NCBI RefSeq assembly: GCF_007971525.1
Contig: NZ_CP042437.1
Location: forward strand, 3,472,001-3,536,000
Length of the DNA: 64,000 nucleotides
Source: Mucilaginibacter ginsenosidivorax
GTDB lineage: Bacteria > Bacteroidota > Bacteroidia > Sphingobacteriales > Sphingobacteriaceae
Reading direction: 5' to 3'
The position numbers and the translations under genes were made by a program. Below the pieces are notes generated by a model. That model was given only the letters and a program-made list of their open reading frames with translations. It made no database searches and was not told where the DNA came from. Of the stretch, positions 62,766 to 64,000 are shown piece after piece; position 1 is the stretch's first letter, and the number at the start of each line of letters is the position of its first letter.

Positions 62766-62940
62766 GAAAGGTAAAAGGCGAAAGGTAAAAGGTAGCCGCG
62801 GCTGAGCGGGATAAGCTACCGGAGAAAGGTTGTTTGAGGGATAAAGGCGAATCATTCACCCTTTCCCCTTTAACCTTTTACCTTTCCCCTTTTACCTTTT
62901 ACCTTTCCCCTTTTACCTTTCCCCTTTTACCTTTCCCCTT
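62766..62940. repeat. Word-built inverted repeat with tandem right arm
   Basis: The left arm has two copies of GAAAGGTAAAAGG (62766-62778, 62780-62792). The right arm (about 62858-62940) has about five tandem copies of the complement CCCCTTTTACCTTT. It lies between the transporter start and the end of the sulfite-oxidase-like gene, whose stop codon is just after it at 62942. Confidence 0.8.
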
Positions 62941-62941
62941 T

Positions 62942-63736
62942 CTAAAGTCCCGAGTAATAATCATAGCCCTGCTCGGCCCAGTAATCGGGCGGGCGGTTAT
63001 TGCTAAAAGTCATGGTGCCTATGCGTTTCAGGTTTTTGATGCCATATTTAACCGGGATAATGAGCCTTAAAGGTGCGCCATGTTTAGGCGGCAGGGGCTG
63101 TTCATTTACCTCATAGGCCAGCAGGGTTTGCGGGTGCATGGCGCTTGGCATATCAATGCCCACGTAATATCCTTTATCGGGTGTTGCCAGGCCTACGTAT
63201 TGTAATTTTGCCTGATCGTCTAATTTGAAATGGCTTATAAAATCGCTGAATTTTACGCCGCCCCAATGCGATATCTGGTCCCAGCCTTCCACACATTTAA
63301 AATCATAAACAATATCTGTTTTGGGCAGGGCTTTAATATCATCAATAGAGATGCTCAGCACCTCGCCCGAGTGTTTTTTTACCTGCAAGCGCCAGGCGAC
63401 AACATCTATTTTGCCTTCGCTGCCAATATCTTCATTATGGCGTACATTTTTGGCCGCCATTTCTTTGGGATAAGTTTTAACCAGGTTATTATTGCTGAAT
63501 ACCCTGCGGAAAGCAAGCTCGGTTTTGTTTAAAGCCCGGCGTAAAGGAGCCCGTGCCCCGGCGGTTACGGTTGCCGTTTCCTCAGGCGAATTATAAAGCC
63601 ATTTCCAGCCACCATAGGCAGCCCCGGCAGCTATAAAAAAGGTGCCAAATGATATAAAATTGCGGCGGCTGATCTTTTGCTCAACCGTAAGGAGTTTTTT
63701 AGGGCCTTTATTTTTTTTATTGAACGGGGTTTTCAT
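62942..63736 (-). CDS. Molybdopterin-dependent sulfite-oxidase-family protein
   Basis: A 264-residue oxidoreductase. The molybdenum-ligand Cys148 is in FKCVEGWDQISHWGGV. MHPQTLLAYEVNEQPLPPKHGAPLRL is the family's signature loop, and PVKYGIKNLKRI closes it. A single N-terminal transmembrane helix (about 28-48) anchors it outside the membrane, preceded by KKLLTVEQKISRRNF, which looks like a Tat signal. Its start overlaps the cytochrome b gene by 20 bases, so the pair probably forms a membrane oxidoreductase like MsrPQ or YedYZ. Substrate open. Confidence 0.85.
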   Translation of the reverse strand: MKTPFNKKNKGPKKLLTVEQKISRRNFISFGTFFIAAGAAYGGWKWLYNSPEETATVTAGARAPLRRALNKTELAFRRVFSNNNLVKTYPKEMAAKNVRHNEDIGSEGKIDVVAWRLQVKKHSGEVLSISIDDIKALPKTDIVYDFKCVEGWDQISHWGGVKFSDFISHFKLDDQAKLQYVGLATPDKGYYVGIDMPSAMHPQTLLAYEVNEQPLPPKHGAPLRLIIPVKYGIKNLKRIGTMTFSNNRPPDYWAEQGYDYYSGL

Positions 63737-64000
63737 CGGTAGTGGGGGTTGGGGTTTCGGTAATAGGTTCAGGATCTTTTACGGTGATAACTTCAAATCC
63801 GGATATCACCGAACGGAAATTATTCCAGCCGGCAAGTACCACCTGTACAATATGGATCAGGAAGAAAAACACATAGCCAATGGTTAAAGCAAAGTGAAGG
63901 ATGCGTGCAAAATGGTAACCGCCGCATAGCCAGGTTAAATAATAAAACTGCACCGGTTTGTAAATAGCCAGCCCGGTTATCAGCGAGCCAAAACCCATTA
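63717..64000 (-). CDS. Cytochrome b561-like membrane subunit, partial
   Basis: The C-terminal 93 residues of a membrane cytochrome; the gene begins beyond the right edge of the window. Histidines in YHFARILHFALTIGYVFFFLIHIVQV can bind haem. A proline/threonine-rich tail overlaps the start of the sulfite-oxidase-like gene. It would pass electrons to or from that enzyme. Confidence 0.75.
   Translation of the reverse strand, partial: MGFGSLITGLAIYKPVQFYYLTWLCGGYHFARILHFALTIGYVFFFLIHIVQVVLAGWNNFRSVISGFEVITVKDPEPITETPTPTTDENPVQ

Noticed and set aside
62858..62940. A CRISPR-like array of CCCCTTTTACCTTT repeats
   Set aside because: Units are 13-15 bp, directly adjacent and without spacers; they form one arm of an inverted repeat. 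No cas genes are present.

Overview
The window looks like a chromosomal segment of a Bacteroidota, most likely Sphingobacteriaceae (Mucilaginibacter/Pedobacter-like). This rests on the LpxC-FabZ fusion next to LpxD and LpxA, a PorX-type response regulator with a PglZ domain, a BlaI plus M56/TonB protein, signal peptides ending in AQ or at lipoprotein Cys, TAnnTTTG-like promoter boxes and almost no Shine-Dalgarno sequences. No rRNA, tRNA or CRISPR array was seen. The assignment comes from reading the sequence, not from a search.

Layout. 1-4800: an AT-rich foreign island with two adjacent reverse transcriptase genes and, just downstream, a short structured RNA candidate containing ACACACA. Near-identical 175-185 bp repeats with hairpin ends bracket it. 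The best match is a type 3 defence-associated RT system (Drt3a + Drt3b + ncRNA). 4832-8000: a minus-strand membrane-protein/peroxiredoxin operon and a sugar isomerase-like protein. 7693-9145: two tandem paralogous outer-membrane proteins. 9704-12785: cysE, a serine hydrolase and cysM (cysteine synthesis). 13046-21319: a TonB_C-like secreted protein, a THUMP methyltransferase, a DUF3127 protein with an SSB-like tail, a two-component system, a TPR protein and a Prc-type protease. 21468-30865: porX, an HD phosphohydrolase, lpxD, lpxC-fabZ, lpxA, an ABC ATPase, an alcohol dehydrogenase and efp.

31000-35769 is a cyanophycin locus: synthetase on the minus strand, cyanophycinase and isoaspartyl peptidase on the plus strand. 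Together they would build the Asp-Arg polymer and return it to free amino acids. 35784-43078: a VOC protein, a frameshifted small gene, an M28 peptidase, a RES/Xre toxin-antitoxin pair, a beta-CASP hydrolase, and a BlaI regulator with an M56/TonB fusion. 43371-52566: a TPR protein, ALDH7, a subtilase, a 43-residue basic protein, an SPW protein, a PAS protein, a surface-antigen barrel and a lipoprotein. 53128-59666: a lipid-modification operon (two CFA-synthase-family methyltransferases, alpha/beta hydrolase, FAD oxidoreductase, DUF1365). 59717-64000: an S41 peptidase, a GPH-type transporter, a sulfite-oxidase-like enzyme and its cytochrome b partner, which runs off the window.

Many gaps between genes hold long inverted repeats whose arms are built from short repeated words. 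The word usually differs from gap to gap, while the arm-spacer-arm design is constant. Several genes end inside these repeats. Together with the RT island they are the most unusual feature of the window.
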